Below, piece after piece: positions 44,283-53,424 of a stretch of DNA of 59,788 bases. The position numbers were made by a program, and so were the translations under genes. The DNA comes from WJJR01 sp964440935 (GTDB lineage Bacteria > Zixibacteria > MSB-5A5 > WJJR01). Location of the stretch: positions 1 to 59,788 of the forward strand of contig CAYTTY010000020.1 in assembly GCA_964440935.1 (NCBI GenBank). The letters run 5' to 3'. The notes beneath the pieces were generated by a model that was not told the DNA's origin, ran no database searches, and saw only the letters and a program-made list of their open reading frames with translations. Each line of letters opens with the position of its first letter. Position 1 is the first letter of the stretch.

Positions 44283-46313
44283 ATGCCGTTCCGCCACAGC
44301 ACATCCGAGCACTTTGCGTCGTTCGATGCCGAACGCTCGCCGTTGGACGATATTCGTCTCTTCGTGCAGGGCGCGTTGATTGAATCGACGTTGACACGCA
44401 AGGAGATCGCCAGTCTGATGCTGGCGATCGAAGAAGCGGTGACGAACATCATCCGGCACGGGTATTTGTATGGTCCCGGCAAGATCCGCATCCGGGTGCG
44501 GCGCAATCCGAGTTGGGTCTACATCACGATTTCCGACAGCGGTCGTGCCTATCAGGTCAACGCCGATGCGAAGACGCCGGATGTGAAGGAGTTGGCGGCC
44601 AGTGGGCGCAAGGGCGGGCTTGGGCTGGCGCTGATCCGCAAGGTGACTGACCACGTCGAGCACAAGCGTGTCGGTGACGAAAACATTCTGACCTTGTCGA
44701 AACGGCTGCTGCGGCGATTTGGGGAACCGTTGCCGAAGTCGAGCTGGCGTCATCGGGTGGCCTACAGCGGCGTCGCGATCATTACCCTGGGCGTGCTGAT
44801 CGGCTTTGTTGTGCTCAACGAGCAACTGCAAGGGCGAGAGACGGCTGACTTTTTTCAGAAGTGGGACCAGTTCGGACGAACGGCGGCCGCGGCCGCGTCG
44901 CAGCACATACTGAGTGATCGCTCGGACGCCGAATTCGATCAATTGGTGGTTGATCTCAAGGACGCCCACTCGGGACTCAACTACCTGGTCATTCTATCGG
45001 GTGCCGACACAACGGCCGACAATGCCGGCATCATCCGCGCGCATTCAGAGTCGCCGGAACAGGTACACGAATCGTACACGCCACCCGACGGAGTTCCTCC
45101 CGCCATGGCGGGCCATTGGGCGCGATCCGGCGACAGTGGGGCCGTTCTTCATTTTGTGGAGAATGCCCGGATCGGCGGTCGAACGGTCGGTCAGGTGGCT
45201 TGGGGCGTGCCGGTCAGGGAGTTGGATCAACGGTTGGCGGCGGTCCGCACGCGCTTGCTGCAATGGGCCGGCGGTGTGCTGATTGGGGGCTGGCTGTTGG
45301 TTTGGCTGGCTTCGGCCTGGATGGCGCGTCCGATCCAGCGGCTGGCCGATCTTCTGCGCCAGGCGAAGGAGCGGGATGTGGAACCACCCGGCTCGACCTC
45401 TTCGGATCCTGAAGAGATCCGTGAGGTGATGGCTGCGTTCCAGGAGGCGACCGACACGGTGGCCCGCGAAGAACGCCGACTGGCCGAACGCACGCTGGCG
45501 AAACGCGAGATCGAAGCGACCAAGCATCTGCAAGACGCACTTTTTCCGGGAGAACTGCCACCAATTCCGGGTTACGAACTGGGGGCCGTTTGCCGCATGG
45601 CCCGCCACGTCGGCGGAGACTACTACGATCTGATCGCTGTGAACGATCACCAATGGCTGGTGATTGTGGCGGATGTGGCGGGGAAAGGTCTGCCGGCGGC
45701 TTTGACGATGACGGCGTTCCGGACGGCTACCCGGCTGATCGCACGGACCGTGTCATCACCGCGCGCGTTGTTGACTGCACTGCATCAGTATCTTGCGGAA
45801 AACCATCCCAATGGTCCATTTGTCACGACCGTTTGTTGTCTCCTTGATACCGAGACGCACAAGCTCGAGGTGGCATCGGCCGGTCATCCGCCGGTGATGA
45901 TCCGTCGTGATGACGGAGGACAAATCATGAAACTGCGTCCCAGCGGCCGACCGGTTGGGATAGCGATTGGCGGCGATGTTTCATTCGAAGACAAGCTCGG
46001 GACGGAACTCATCGATCTGAATGAAGCAGATTGGGTTCTCCTCTTCACTGACGGGGTAGCCGAGGCGCGGCGGCCGGATGGAGAGACCTTTGGCTTGGAC
46101 CGAATCGCGCAGTTTCTCAACACGAATAACCGCCTCAATCCCAAGGAACTGATCGATTGCCTTGTTCGTGAGGTGGACCAGTTCTCGAATGACGCGATGC
46201 TGAAAGACGACTTGACGGTGGTGTCGCTCCGCCGAGTGACGGTTCGATCACCGTCAAATCGGATCACTACACAGCCATCCCATCCCGGACGGCGTGCGAA
46301 GACGTCCGGATAG
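44283..46313 (+). CDS. Fusion of RsbW-like anti-sigma kinase domain with membrane sensor and SpoIIE/PP2C phosphatase
   Basis: 676 residues; the start at 44283 is seven bases after the upstream gene. Residues about 1-140 are a HATPase of the RsbW/SpoIIAB kind (N box LAIEEAVTNIIRHGY, G boxes ISDSGRAY and GGLGLALIRKVTD). A membrane helix at about 157-180 and another at about 325-345 bracket an outside domain of about 145 residues. HAMP-like and coiled-coil regions (about 348-425) lead to the SpoIIE phosphatase (about 430-645: GGDYYDLI, VADVAGKGLPAALTM, LLFTDGVAEARRPDG). It combines both opposing activities of a partner-switch, kinase and phosphatase, in one transmembrane protein. No anti-sigma antagonist (STAS) gene is adjacent. 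Confidence 0.9.
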   Translation: MPFRHSTSEHFASFDAERSPLDDIRLFVQGALIESTLTRKEIASLMLAIEEAVTNIIRHGYLYGPGKIRIRVRRNPSWVYITISDSGRAYQVNADAKTPDVKELAASGRKGGLGLALIRKVTDHVEHKRVGDENILTLSKRLLRRFGEPLPKSSWRHRVAYSGVAIITLGVLIGFVVLNEQLQGRETADFFQKWDQFGRTAAAAASQHILSDRSDAEFDQLVVDLKDAHSGLNYLVILSGADTTADNAGIIRAHSESPEQVHESYTPPDGVPPAMAGHWARSGDSGAVLHFVENARIGGRTVGQVAWGVPVRELDQRLAAVRTRLLQWAGGVLIGGWLLVWLASAWMARPIQRLADLLRQAKERDVEPPGSTSSDPEEIREVMAAFQEATDTVAREERRLAERTLAKREIEATKHLQDALFPGELPPIPGYELGAVCRMARHVGGDYYDLIAVNDHQWLVIVADVAGKGLPAALTMTAFRTATRLIARTVSSPRALLTALHQYLAENHPNGPFVTTVCCLLDTETHKLEVASAGHPPVMIRRDDGGQIMKLRPSGRPVGIAIGGDVSFEDKLGTELIDLNEADWVLLFTDGVAEARRPDGETFGLDRIAQFLNTNNRLNPKELIDCLVREVDQFSNDAMLKDDLTVVSLRRVTVRSPSNRITTQPSHPGRRAKTSG

Positions 46314-46804
46314 TGGCATGAATGGCCATCACAGTGCTCTTCGAGAGATTCATCGGGGTATTCTTGCGACAGCGGTCCGTTCGGTCTGTTTGACTCCCAC
46401 CTGTCATTCCCTCGAAAGCGGAGCCCATTTGTAACGCCAGCCCGGTAGGGTTTGCACAGCTCGTCAAACGCTGTCCCATAACGTTGCGCACCAGCCCCGC
46501 GCTGGAAACCGATGAACAGCCTCATTTTATCTGCGCACTGAGCCGCGAGACTCGAGGATTGATTGGCGGAGTCTACTCTGCAATCCATGATCGTAACATA
46601 TTAATTAGCAACAATTTAATAGAGATGAGTTCGGTTGAGATTTTGCCGCGGGGAGCACAAACCGATGGAACCCCAAAACGTACAAGAATTAGCACTCGAT
46701 CGTTGAGAGTGCTAACAACTTGTGTTGAATCCGATTTAGTCGTTAATTGACAATGACTAACGGCCGGTGATTGGACGACTTGAGTCTTTGAGGATAAAGT
46801 TCAG
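46314..46804. other. Regulatory region upstream of the heat-shock cluster
   Basis: 491 bases without a supported gene. Bases 46403-46432 hold a degenerate ATTCCCTCGAAAGCGGAG-type hairpin. An AT-rich stretch (about 46590-46625) and the CIRCE operator follow. The region must contain the hrcA promoter, but I could not place its boxes with confidence. Confidence 0.55.
46689..46715 (+). promoter_or_regulatory. CIRCE operator (HrcA binding site)
   Basis: A perfect copy of the consensus TTAGCACTC-N9-GAGTGCTAA, 90 bases upstream of hrcA. HrcA binds CIRCE and represses chaperone genes, so this cluster is autoregulated by its first gene. Confidence 0.97.
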
Positions 46805-47839
46805 ATGTCGTTTGACAAGCTATCAGATAGAGAGCAGAAGATACTTCGGGTTCTGATCGATCATTATATTTCGACAGCGGAGCCGGTGGGTTCGCGGGTG
46901 TTGGCCAATCGATATCCGCTCAAGCTGTCGTCGGCGACGATTCGCAATACGATGCAGGACTTAGAGGAAATGGGGTTGATCAAGCAGCCGCACACTTCGG
47001 CGGGGCGAGTGCCAACCGACGAGGGGTATCGGCTTTATGTGGACAGCCTGATCAATCCCCAACCGATCCCAGAGGACATCGCCAGGCAACTCCGCGAGCA
47101 GTTGATGAATCGTCAGCAGCGAGCGGTTGAGGACATTCTTGGTCAGACAGCACATGCTCTGGCGCAACTGACCTCGCAGATCGGTGTGACGCTGGCGCCG
47201 AGTGTCGATCGCGGGGTGATCTCACGAATCGAATTGGTCCCGGTGTCGGAGCGGCGGTTGCTTGTGGTGCTGGGCATTCATGCGGGAATTGTGCGGACGG
47301 TGTTGCTTGAAGTGTCCGCCGACGTCGACCGTAAGACGATAGAAGATACGCAGATGGCGTTGAACGAGCGTCTCGCCGGACAGACGCTGGGCACGCTGAA
47401 AACGAACGGTGCCGACCGATTGCGCAACGATCAGCGGGCCGACGCGCGTTTGGTTAAGGTCTTTTTCGATGCCGCCGACGATCTTGTGCAGCGGCCGCCG
47501 GGGGAAACCCTGCATATTGATGGGACGGCGAATCTCTTTACACAGCCCGAGTTTACAAACCACGATGTGCTCAGCGGTGTGATGCGCGCGCTCGAGGAGC
47601 GTCTCCCGATCATCCAGATGCTGCAATCGCGCGGTGTCGGCGAAGGACTGGTTGTATCGATCGGCCGTGAGGTGAAGATTCAGGGGGCCGAGGGATGCTC
47701 AATGGTATCGGCCAATTATCGCGTGGGACGGATCGAAGGAACCGTGGGTATTATGGGACCCACACGAATGGAGTATGCAAAAGTTGTTTCGATTGTCGAC
47801 TACGTGGCGAAGCTTTTATCGGAACAGATGGAGGGATAG
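46805..47839 (+). CDS. hrcA: Heat-inducible transcription repressor HrcA
   Basis: 344 residues. The N-terminal winged helix is clear (LSDREQKILRVLIDHYISTAEPVGSR in parts, LSSATIRNTMQDLEEMGLI, HTSAGRVPTDEGYRLYVD), followed by a GAF-like and dimerisation region ending GIMGPTRMEYAKVVSIVDYVA. It represses from the CIRCE site just upstream and needs GroEL-type help to fold in known cases. First gene of hrcA-grpE-dnaK-dnaJ. GAGGA precedes the ATG. The sequence GGAGGG at its very end may serve grpE. Confidence 0.95.
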   Translation: MSFDKLSDREQKILRVLIDHYISTAEPVGSRVLANRYPLKLSSATIRNTMQDLEEMGLIKQPHTSAGRVPTDEGYRLYVDSLINPQPIPEDIARQLREQLMNRQQRAVEDILGQTAHALAQLTSQIGVTLAPSVDRGVISRIELVPVSERRLLVVLGIHAGIVRTVLLEVSADVDRKTIEDTQMALNERLAGQTLGTLKTNGADRLRNDQRADARLVKVFFDAADDLVQRPPGETLHIDGTANLFTQPEFTNHDVLSGVMRALEERLPIIQMLQSRGVGEGLVVSIGREVKIQGAEGCSMVSANYRVGRIEGTVGIMGPTRMEYAKVVSIVDYVAKLLSEQMEG

Positions 47840-47859
47840 TTCTGATTGGTAAGTGGAAG

Positions 47860-48501
47860 ATGAAAGACAAGGATGTGCGTCCCGAGGAGGAGACTCCTCA
47901 GGGAGCCGACCAGACAGAAGGGACCGAAGCGAACAGGGATACCCCGGCAGACACCGGGGCCACGCAGGCCGACGTCGCGGCGGAAGCTGATGCCGAGGAC
48001 AAAAAATCGGAGGAGACCGCCGAAACGCCCAATTGGCAGGATCGGTATTTGCGCTTGGCGGCCGAATTCGACAACTTCCGGAAACGCTCCGCGCGGGAGT
48101 TCGGCGACGTGGTGCGCACTGCCGAACGCGAGTTGATTTCAGACCTCACAGAGGTGCTTGATAATCTGGATCGCGCGCTGAATGCCGACCACAGGGGCGA
48201 GTCCGTCAATGAATTCGCCAAGGGCGTCGATTTGATTCGCGAGCAATTTCGGAGTGTGCTGGAAAAGCGCGGGCTCAAGCGAATGGAAACGGTCGGAGAA
48301 TCGTTCAACCCCGAGGCACACGACGCGATGATGCGGATGCCGTCGGCTGAACACGAAGAAGGCCTTATCGTACAGGAGGTCTCACCCGGCTATTATCTGG
48401 GTGACCGGGTCTTGAAACATGCGAAGGTCATCGTCTCTCAGGGACCGGAGCAAACGGAGGACACCGACGACATTGACGATGAGGGGGCCAACGAGAGTTG
48501 A
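47860..48501 (+). CDS. grpE: Nucleotide exchange factor GrpE
   Basis: 213 residues from ATG 47860. The first 65 residues are an acidic, disordered tail rich in Glu, Thr, Ala and Asp. The long helix (about 65-125: LRLAAEFDNFRKRSAREF) and the beta wing with family end motif VSPGYYLGDRVLKHAKVIVS follow. It releases ADP from DnaK. The best ribosome-binding site (GGAGGG, 47830-47835) is 24 bases upstream of the ATG, so an earlier unusual start such as CTG at 47842 is possible. The gap from hrcA is 20 bases. Confidence 0.93.
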   Translation: MKDKDVRPEEETPQGADQTEGTEANRDTPADTGATQADVAAEADAEDKKSEETAETPNWQDRYLRLAAEFDNFRKRSAREFGDVVRTAERELISDLTEVLDNLDRALNADHRGESVNEFAKGVDLIREQFRSVLEKRGLKRMETVGESFNPEAHDAMMRMPSAEHEEGLIVQEVSPGYYLGDRVLKHAKVIVSQGPEQTEDTDDIDDEGANES

Positions 48502-48574
48502 TCTCACTCGTCGTTTTCAATAGAGGATCTGGTTCTGAAATCAATGCGTGCTGGAACACGGAGGTATATAGAAC

Positions 48575-50512
48575 ATGAGTAAGGTAATCGGTATTGACTT
48601 GGGCACGACGAACTCGTGCGTGGCCGTGATTGAAGGTGGGAACCCCACGGTCATCCCGAATCCCGAGGGCGGTCGTACGACGCCATCGGTGGTGGCGTTC
48701 ACAAAGGATGGCGAACGCCTAGTTGGGCAGATTGCCAAACGGCAATCGATCACCAATCCGGAGAATACGATCTTTTCGATTAAACGGTTCATGGGCCGTC
48801 GCCACAGTGAAGTGGGCGAAGAAGAGAAGATCGTTCCGTACAAGGTCACCGAGAACGAGTCGGGCGACGTGCGCGTCGTGGCCGGTGATAAGGAGTATTC
48901 CCCGCCGGAAATCTCAGCGATGGTTCTCCAGTCGATGAAGAAGACGGCCGAAGAGTACCTTGGCCAGACCATTACACAGGCGGTTATCACGGTGCCGGCG
49001 TACTTCAACGATTCGCAGCGACAGGCGACCAAGGACGCCGGGCGAATTGCCGGACTGGAAGTACTGCGCATTATCAACGAGCCGACGGCGGCGTCGCTGG
49101 CGTACGGACTCGACAAAAAGAAAGACCAGAAGATCGCCGTGTACGATCTCGGCGGCGGAACCTTCGACGTTTCGATTCTCGAGCTGGGCGACGGTGTGTT
49201 CGAAGTGCGGTCCACCAACGGTGACACGCATCTCGGCGGAGACGACTTTGACCAGCGAATCATCGACTGGATGGCTGATGAATTCAAGAAATCGGACGGG
49301 ATCGACTTGCGCAAGGATCGCATGGCGCTGCAGCGTTTGAAAGAAGCGGCGGAGAAGGCCAAGTGTGAACTGTCGTCAACCATGCAGACGTCGATCAATC
49401 TGCCGTTCATCACGGCCGACCAGTCGGGGCCGAAGCATCTTGATTTGACCTTGTCGCGTGCCAAGTACGAATCGCTTGTCGACGATCTGCTGCAACGGAC
49501 GGTCGGTCCATGCAAGCAGGCGTTGAAGGACGCGGGCGTATCGGCGTCGGACGTCGATGAAGTCGTTCTGGTTGGCGGGATGACGCGTACGCCGAAGGTG
49601 CAGGAACTGGTCAAGGAGGTCTTCGGGCGTGACCCGCACAAGGGCGTCAATCCGGATGAAGTGGTTGCGATTGGTGCCGCGATTCAGGGCGGGGTATTGA
49701 CCGGCGACGTGAAAGATGTGTTGCTGCTCGACGTGACGCCGCTGTCGCTCGGTATCGAGACGCTCGGTGGTGTGATGACGAAATTGATTGAGCGGAATAC
49801 GACGATCCCGACGAAGAAGTCGCAGATCTTTTCAACGGCGGCGGACAATCAGAATGCCGTGACGATTCACGTGTTGCAGGGCGAACGCGAGATGGCGGTT
49901 GACAATCGGACGCTCGGACGGTTCGACCTGATCGGCATCCCGGCGGCGCCGCGCGGTGTGCCGCAAATCGAAGTGACATTTGATATCGATGCCAATGGCA
50001 TCGTGCATGTCTCGGCCAAGGACATGGCCACCAGTAAGGAACAGAAGATTCGCATCGAATCGTCAAGCGGTCTTTCCGAGCAGGAAATCGACAAAATGGT
50101 GAAGGACGCCGAAGCGCACTCTGAGGAAGACCAGCAGAAGAAAGCTCTTATCGAAGCGCGCAACAAGGCCGACCAGATGGTCTATACGACCGAGAAGACG
50201 CTGAAGGACTTCGGCGACAAAGTCTCGGAGGACGAGAAGTCGAAGATCGAAGCCGCTTTGGAGAAGGTCAAGAAGGCGCAGGAAGGAAGCGATGCGAAGG
50301 CAATCGACGATGCCGTCAACGAGTTGATGCAATCATCGCACAAGCTCGCCGAAGAGATGTACAAGCAGAAGACCGAAGCCGAACAGGCCGCTGGCGGTCA
50401 GCAGTCCGGTCAGCAGGGCGAGTCGACGGGTGAATCGGCGCAGTCGTCAGCAGACTCCGAGACGGCCGAGGATGCGGATTACGAAGTGGTTGACGAAGAG
50501 GACAAGAAGTAA
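48575..50512 (+). CDS. dnaK: Chaperone DnaK (Hsp70)
   Basis: 645 residues; CGGAGG lies ten bases before the ATG. ATPase motifs IGIDLGTTNSCVAV, VPAYFNDSQRQATKDAG, YDLGGGTFDVSIL and VVLVGGMTRTPKVQ are intact. The substrate domain (TPLSLGIETLGGVMTKLI in parts) and lid follow, and the C-terminus ends in the usual acidic EDADYEVVDEEDKK. Standard length. It is regulated with hrcA from CIRCE. A 174-base spacer with hairpins separates it from dnaJ. Confidence 0.98.
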   Translation: MSKVIGIDLGTTNSCVAVIEGGNPTVIPNPEGGRTTPSVVAFTKDGERLVGQIAKRQSITNPENTIFSIKRFMGRRHSEVGEEEKIVPYKVTENESGDVRVVAGDKEYSPPEISAMVLQSMKKTAEEYLGQTITQAVITVPAYFNDSQRQATKDAGRIAGLEVLRIINEPTAASLAYGLDKKKDQKIAVYDLGGGTFDVSILELGDGVFEVRSTNGDTHLGGDDFDQRIIDWMADEFKKSDGIDLRKDRMALQRLKEAAEKAKCELSSTMQTSINLPFITADQSGPKHLDLTLSRAKYESLVDDLLQRTVGPCKQALKDAGVSASDVDEVVLVGGMTRTPKVQELVKEVFGRDPHKGVNPDEVVAIGAAIQGGVLTGDVKDVLLLDVTPLSLGIETLGGVMTKLIERNTTIPTKKSQIFSTAADNQNAVTIHVLQGEREMAVDNRTLGRFDLIGIPAAPRGVPQIEVTFDIDANGIVHVSAKDMATSKEQKIRIESSSGLSEQEIDKMVKDAEAHSEEDQQKKALIEARNKADQMVYTTEKTLKDFGDKVSEDEKSKIEAALEKVKKAQEGSDAKAIDDAVNELMQSSHKLAEEMYKQKTEAEQAAGGQQSGQQGESTGESAQSSADSETAEDADYEVVDEEDKK

Positions 50513-50686
50513 GATGTCTGTATAACGTGTCCTTTCGAGCAAAGCGAAAAATCTGCTTTTGTTCCGGAGAGAAGACGCAGATGCTTCCCGCCAAAGGCGG
50601 ACAGGCACTTCGTTCAGCATGACAATTCCAGGTGTTGAAGTCATTCACGACGGATGTTGAAGCGAAACAGGACAGAGACGTGAGAG
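50513..50686. repeat. Hairpin-containing spacer between dnaK and dnaJ
   Basis: Contains ATCTGC / GCAGAT arms around 50548-50584, CCCGCCAAAGGCGG (about 50588-50601) and CAGCATGAC, a phrase also ending the hairpin at 13119-13150. It may be a dispersed repeat that landed inside the operon and could lower dnaJ expression relative to dnaK. Confidence 0.45.
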
Positions 50687-51892
50687 ATGGGCGTGGCAAC
50701 AGGAGCCAATAAGCGCGATTACTACGAGGTTCTCGGTGTTGAGCGCGGGGCCGATGCGGAGGAAATCAAGAAGGCCTACCGCAAAATGGCCGTGAAGTAT
50801 CATCCGGACAAAAATCCGGGTGACAAGAGCGCGGAAGACAAGTTCAAAGAGGCGACCGAGGCCTACGAAGTCTTGAAGGATCCGCAGAAGCGGCAAACGT
50901 ACGATCAGTTCGGTCACGCCGGGCTGGCCGGTGCGGGGGGCGGTGGTGCGGGTGGCGCGTATGGTGGTTTTCACGCGGGCTTCGACATCAATGATGCGTT
51001 GCGCGCGTTCATGCGTGAATTCGGTGCGGGTGGCGGCGCCGGAGGCGGCATTTTCGATGATTTGTTTGGCATGGGTGGTGGCCGCGGGCGTCAGGCCGGG
51101 CCCACCGTCGGTGCCGATATCAAGATTCGACTCAAGCTAACGCTTGAAGAGATCGCCTCGGGAACGGAAAAAAAGCTCCGCGTCAAGCGGATGGTCGCCT
51201 GCGACGAATGCAATGGATCGGGCGCTGCCAAGGGATCGAAGACAACCGCGTGTGTGCAATGTGGCGGCGCCGGTGAAGTACGGCGAGTGACACGCTCGAT
51301 TTTCGGCCAGTTTGTTAATATTTCGACGTGTCCGCGTTGCAACGGATCGGGCGAGGTTGTCGATACTCCGTGCAAGAAGTGTAACGGCGATGGACGGGTG
51401 GAAGGAACATCGACGATTACGGTCAATATTCCCGCCGGTGTCTCGGAAGGGAATTACCTGACGGTATCCGGGTCGGGCCATGCCGGTCCCAAGGGCGGTC
51501 CTCCGGGTGATGCGATTGTGTTAATTGAGGAAGTACCGCACGAGCAATTCGAGCGTCACGGCGACGATATTGTCTTTCAACTGCCGATCAGTTTCTCGCA
51601 GGCGGCGCTTGGCGATTCGGTGCATGTGCCGACGCTGAACGGTTCGGCGAAACTGAAGATCCCTGCCGGCACACAATCGGGTAAGCTGTTCCGCATGCGT
51701 GGTAAAGGCATTCCGCATCTGCGTGGCTTCGGTCATGGCGATGAACTGGTGCGCGTGCATGTATGGACGCCGACCGAACTGTCTAAAGAAGAACGCGAAC
51801 TCTACGAGCGCTTGGGCAATCTCCAACACGGCCAGCCCCCCAAGGCCGACCGGTCGTTCACGGAACGGTTGCGCAAGACGTTCGGGGGATAG
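50687..51892 (+). CDS. dnaJ: Chaperone DnaJ (Hsp40, type I)
   Basis: 401 residues. J domain at about 10-75 with HPD in YHPDKNPGD and the end YDQFGHAG. A Gly-rich linker follows (about 82-140), then four zinc-binding repeats CDECNGSG, CVQCGGAG, CPRCNGSG and CKKCNGDG, and the substrate-binding C-terminal domains (GDAIVLIEEVPHEQFERHG in parts). It delivers substrates to DnaK and triggers ATP hydrolysis. Last gene of the chaperone cluster, with a nested repeat downstream. Confidence 0.97.
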   Translation: MGVATGANKRDYYEVLGVERGADAEEIKKAYRKMAVKYHPDKNPGDKSAEDKFKEATEAYEVLKDPQKRQTYDQFGHAGLAGAGGGGAGGAYGGFHAGFDINDALRAFMREFGAGGGAGGGIFDDLFGMGGGRGRQAGPTVGADIKIRLKLTLEEIASGTEKKLRVKRMVACDECNGSGAAKGSKTTACVQCGGAGEVRRVTRSIFGQFVNISTCPRCNGSGEVVDTPCKKCNGDGRVEGTSTITVNIPAGVSEGNYLTVSGSGHAGPKGGPPGDAIVLIEEVPHEQFERHGDDIVFQLPISFSQAALGDSVHVPTLNGSAKLKIPAGTQSGKLFRMRGKGIPHLRGFGHGDELVRVHVWTPTELSKEERELYERLGNLQHGQPPKADRSFTERLRKTFGG

Positions 51893-52306
51893 ACGGTTTT
51901 CGGATCGCGGATCCTGGGAGCGCCGAGCCCTGTCGTGTGAGTTGAACCGAACACCAACTCGGCGTGTGTCATTCTTCGTTCAGCCGCGTAGCGGCGAAAC
52001 AACGTAGCACCGGGCGTGAGCCCGGTGAATCTGAAGGCATATCAATCGAAGCCCCATAGGGGCGACACATTCGAATGAGGGATGCGTATTGTGGTGTCGC
52101 CCCTACGGGGCTTTTCGTTATTGGTATTCTCCAAGCACCGGGCTGACGCCCGGTGCTACGTTGTTTCGCGCCTACGGCGCTAATACTGGACAATGTTGTG
52201 ATTCTCGAATCTCACGCCGAGCTATGGCTCGGCGGTCCGTCACTCGGCACTCCCAGGACCATCCTTTCCCTTGCGTCAATCGGCATCGATTCGCTGATTG
52301 CCGGGC
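51893..52306. other. Intergenic region filled by nested repeats
   Basis: The 414 bases between dnaJ and rsmE are nearly all repeat. An outer inverted pair based on CCTGGGAGYGCCGAG (51913-51980 and 52207-52254) surrounds an inner palindromic element (51985-52181). I see no gene. Confidence 0.75.
51985..52181. mobile_element. Palindromic MITE-like element, family E
   Basis: A near-symmetrical inverted repeat of about 197 bases. The left arm reads GCGAAACAACGTAGCACCGG, GCGTGAGCCCGGTG, then GAAGCCCCATAGGGGCGACA. The right arm is the inverse, with GTGTCGCCCCTACGGGGCTT and CACCGGGCTGACGCCCGGTG then CTACGTTGTTTCGCGC. Each arm holds two smaller hairpins. It could fold as a large cruciform or transcript hairpin. 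No coding capacity. Confidence 0.8.
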
Positions 52307-53077
52307 GTGAACTACCGCAGCCGTCAGAAACGCGGGCAGGCGCCGACGTTTTTTTATACGCCGCCCAAGCAGATCGATGAGACATCGTTGACGTTGTCGG
52401 GCGAAGAGGCGAAGCACGCCACGACCGTCTGTCGTCTCGCTAAGGGTTCTCAGATGACGGTGACCGATGGTGCCGGAAATGCGTACGACTGCGAAATCAC
52501 CGGTGTGAAGCGTGGAACGGTGCATGCAGACATTGTGCGGGCGCACCGGCGGCTGGGTGAACCGTTTGCCACAGTGACATTGGCTGTCGGTGTTGGCAAA
52601 CCGGCAACTGTCGATTGGATTGTTGAAAAGGGCGTTGAGCTTGGTGTTTCGTCGATTGTTCCGATCCGGTGTGCACATTCGGTCTCGGGGCTGAGCGATT
52701 CGGCCGCGGCAAGACGGCGGGTGTCGCGTTGGCGGCGATTGGCATTGGGAGCGATGAAGCAATCGCTGCGTTCGGTGCTGCCGGATGTTCACGATATCAT
52801 GTCGATCGATGAGGCCGGTGCACTGATCGACGAGCATCAGATGTCGTTCATTGCCGATCCCGACGGCCAGCCGTTATCGATCGCCGCTCACAGTCATGTG
52901 CGTATGACGAAATCGCTGTTGTTTGTCGGACCCGAAGCGGGTTTTACTACCGATGAATGCTCGCGGCTGATCGATGCCGGCGCGGTGCCATTTTCGCTCG
53001 GTGCTCGTCGCTTGCGGGCCGAGACGGCAGCCATTGTATCGCTGACATTGTTACTCAAGGAGCTGGATGAATTATGA
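52307..53077 (+). CDS. rsmE: 16S rRNA (uracil1498-N3)-methyltransferase RsmE
   Basis: 256 residues. Family marks are FFYTPPKQIDETSLTLSGEE near the N-terminus, VGVGKPATVDWIVEKGVELG (residues about 90-110), and the SPOUT knot with FVGPEAGFTTDE and FSLGARRLRAETA. It methylates U1498 of 16S rRNA with SAM. No ATG precedes the conserved region; GTG 52307 or TTG 52298 must serve, giving a 13-16 residue basic extension that RsmE proteins normally lack. A repeat element ends about 50 bases upstream and may have replaced the native start. The stop overlaps the HIT gene start (ATGA). Confidence 0.9.
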   Translation: MNYRSRQKRGQAPTFFYTPPKQIDETSLTLSGEEAKHATTVCRLAKGSQMTVTDGAGNAYDCEITGVKRGTVHADIVRAHRRLGEPFATVTLAVGVGKPATVDWIVEKGVELGVSSIVPIRCAHSVSGLSDSAAARRRVSRWRRLALGAMKQSLRSVLPDVHDIMSIDEAGALIDEHQMSFIADPDGQPLSIAAHSHVRMTKSLLFVGPEAGFTTDECSRLIDAGAVPFSLGARRLRAETAAIVSLTLLLKELDEL

Positions 53078-53424
53078 CACTCTCATATCCCACCGATTCG
53101 GATTGTCTGTTCTGTAAGATCATTGCCGGTGACATGAAATCGACCATTCGTTATGAATCCGATCATGTGGTCGCATTTGATGACATCAATCCGAAGTCGA
53201 AGACACATGTGTTGATTTGTCCGAAGGGACACTATCCGACTCTCATGGACACGCCACCGGAGGTCATTACCACGCTGTTGGAAGAAGTGAAGACTGTTGC
53301 ACGCGAACTGGGTTCCGACGAGCGCGGCTTCCGTCTGATCATCAACAACGGCAAAGAGGGGGGGCAGGTCATTTTCCATTTGCACGCACATTTGCTCGCC
53401 GGTCAACAACAGCATGGGTTTTAG
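53074..53424 (+). CDS. HIT family nucleotide-binding protein
   Basis: 116 residues, a typical length. The zinc-type N-terminus DCLFCKIIAGDM, the core VVAFDDINPKSKTHVLICPK and the histidine triad HLHAHLLAG define a HINT-type purine nucleoside phosphoramidase. Substrate in the cell is unknown for most bacterial members. ATGA overlap with rsmE and an 11-base overlap with the next gene show tight translational linkage. Confidence 0.94.
   Translation: MTLSYPTDSDCLFCKIIAGDMKSTIRYESDHVVAFDDINPKSKTHVLICPKGHYPTLMDTPPEVITTLLEEVKTVARELGSDERGFRLIINNGKEGGQVIFHLHAHLLAGQQQHGF

Noticed and set aside
46484..46750. An 88-codon plus-strand frame upstream of hrcA
   Set aside because: It runs across the CIRCE operator and an AT-rich leader; no plausible start site or protein character.
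48541..49650. A 369-codon open frame antisense to dnaK
   Set aside because: It lies opposite a highly conserved gene, its composition is Ser/Thr/Pro-rich as expected of the complementary frame, and it has no recognisable domain.
51985..52254. Possible CRISPR-like array between dnaJ and rsmE
   Set aside because: The repeated phrases are inverted partners of one palindrome, not regularly spaced direct repeats with unique spacers.
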